The position numbers and the translations under genes were made by a program. From Fibrobacter succinogenes (GTDB lineage Bacteria > Fibrobacterota > Fibrobacteria > Fibrobacterales > Fibrobacteraceae): a stretch of 64,000 bases of DNA. Position 1 is the first letter of the stretch. Every line of letters starts with the position of its first letter. Positions 63,854 through 64,000 of this stretch are shown here, piece by piece. The notes below the pieces were generated by a model that was not told the origin of the DNA, ran no database searches, and saw only the letters and a list, made by a program, of their open reading frames with translations. The stretch lies in contig CACYRP010000008.1 in the NCBI GenBank assembly GCA_902776765.1, forward strand, positions 1-64,000, in the 5' to 3' direction.

Positions 63854-64000
63854 ATGTTTCCATTCCGTCTCGTCAATCCAGACCCATCGAAACCGTTTAC
63901 CATCGGGCGCAAATCGGATAACCTTTTGCAATTCGACAACCTGATGGTTTCGAGGTATCATGCAGTTCTGAACTTTACCGACGGCAAATGGATTTTGCAA
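63854..64000 (+). CDS. FHA-domain protein (3' end beyond window)
   Basis: The first 49 codons of a gene starting 12 bases after the aminotransferase. PFTIGRKSDNLLQF followed by VSRYHAVLNF is the phosphothreonine-binding core of a forkhead-associated domain (GR, S and R-H motifs). The rest of the protein is not visible, so its other domains and role cannot be stated. GGAAAAG lies upstream of the ATG. Confidence 0.8.
   Translation, partial: MFPFRLVNPDPSKPFTIGRKSDNLLQFDNLMVSRYHAVLNFTDGKWILQ

Overview
The window looks like a chromosome segment of a Fibrobacter species (F. succinogenes-like rumen or gut fibre degrader). Support: a tmRNA whose tag reads ADENYALAA; members of two families known mainly from Fibrobacter (TIGR02171-like proteins at 6752 and 8121, and a TIGR02145 'Fib_succ_major' domain at 53249); many lipoproteins with poly-serine linkers; a cluster of secreted GH43 glycosidases; and dense families of short intergenic repeats. 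No transposase, integrase, phage gene or CRISPR array was seen.

Layout. 1-2050: end of ilvB plus ilvN (branched-chain amino acid synthesis). 2395-5291: three paralogous Ser-rich lipoproteins with a shared C-terminal motif, translationally coupled to a radical SAM/SPASM enzyme; this is the best candidate for an undescribed modification system. 5368-6536: small acidic protein, then tmRNA with an unusual 25-bp inverted repeat covering its 5' end. 6752-11557: two TIGR02171-like proteins, a glutamine cyclotransferase, a DUF4416 protein and a DUF486 membrane protein. 11676-20310 (minus strand): Fn3-like lipoprotein, three GH43 enzymes and a Ser-rich lipoprotein, probably acting on arabinan or arabinoxylan. 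20796-22831: two secreted paralogs with sorting-type tails. 22832-23608: a repeat-rich region with several hairpin families. 23609-26638: mdh, a small membrane protein, hisS.

26751-32117: two SGNH-like proteins and an MBOAT acyltransferase, a probable surface polysaccharide O-acetylation operon, with the MBOAT gene frameshifted. 32304-38495: two paralogous lipoproteins, an M23/LysM envelope peptidase, a CLC channel, a Sua5/YciO-type protein and a pair of single-span membrane proteins. 38612-46795: surface-glycan genes on both strands (glycosyltransferases, fucosyltransferase-like protein, flippase, nucleotide-sugar transaminase), interrupted by a tRNA-Lys gene carrying a 26-nt internal duplication and a PorV/PorQ-like barrel. 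47182-53150: gap (broken by a small deletion), PDZ-thioredoxin fusion, barrel protein, dihydroorotate dehydrogenase, M20 peptidase, sirtuin. 53249-64000: Fib_succ_major protein, half of an Opp/Yej-type importer, a NamZ-like muramidase, lipoprotein, Omp85-like barrel, MMPL exporter, aminotransferase and the start of an FHA protein.

The recurring theme is building and decorating the cell surface and secreting plant cell-wall enzymes. Two sequence-level themes cross the window. Several genes lack a Shine-Dalgarno sequence and have a TATATT-like box only 6-10 nt before the ATG, suggesting leaderless transcripts. Four loci carry lesions or duplications (gap, MBOAT, tRNA-Lys, the 54-nt tandem repeat in the gene at 8121) that may be real mutations or sequence errors.
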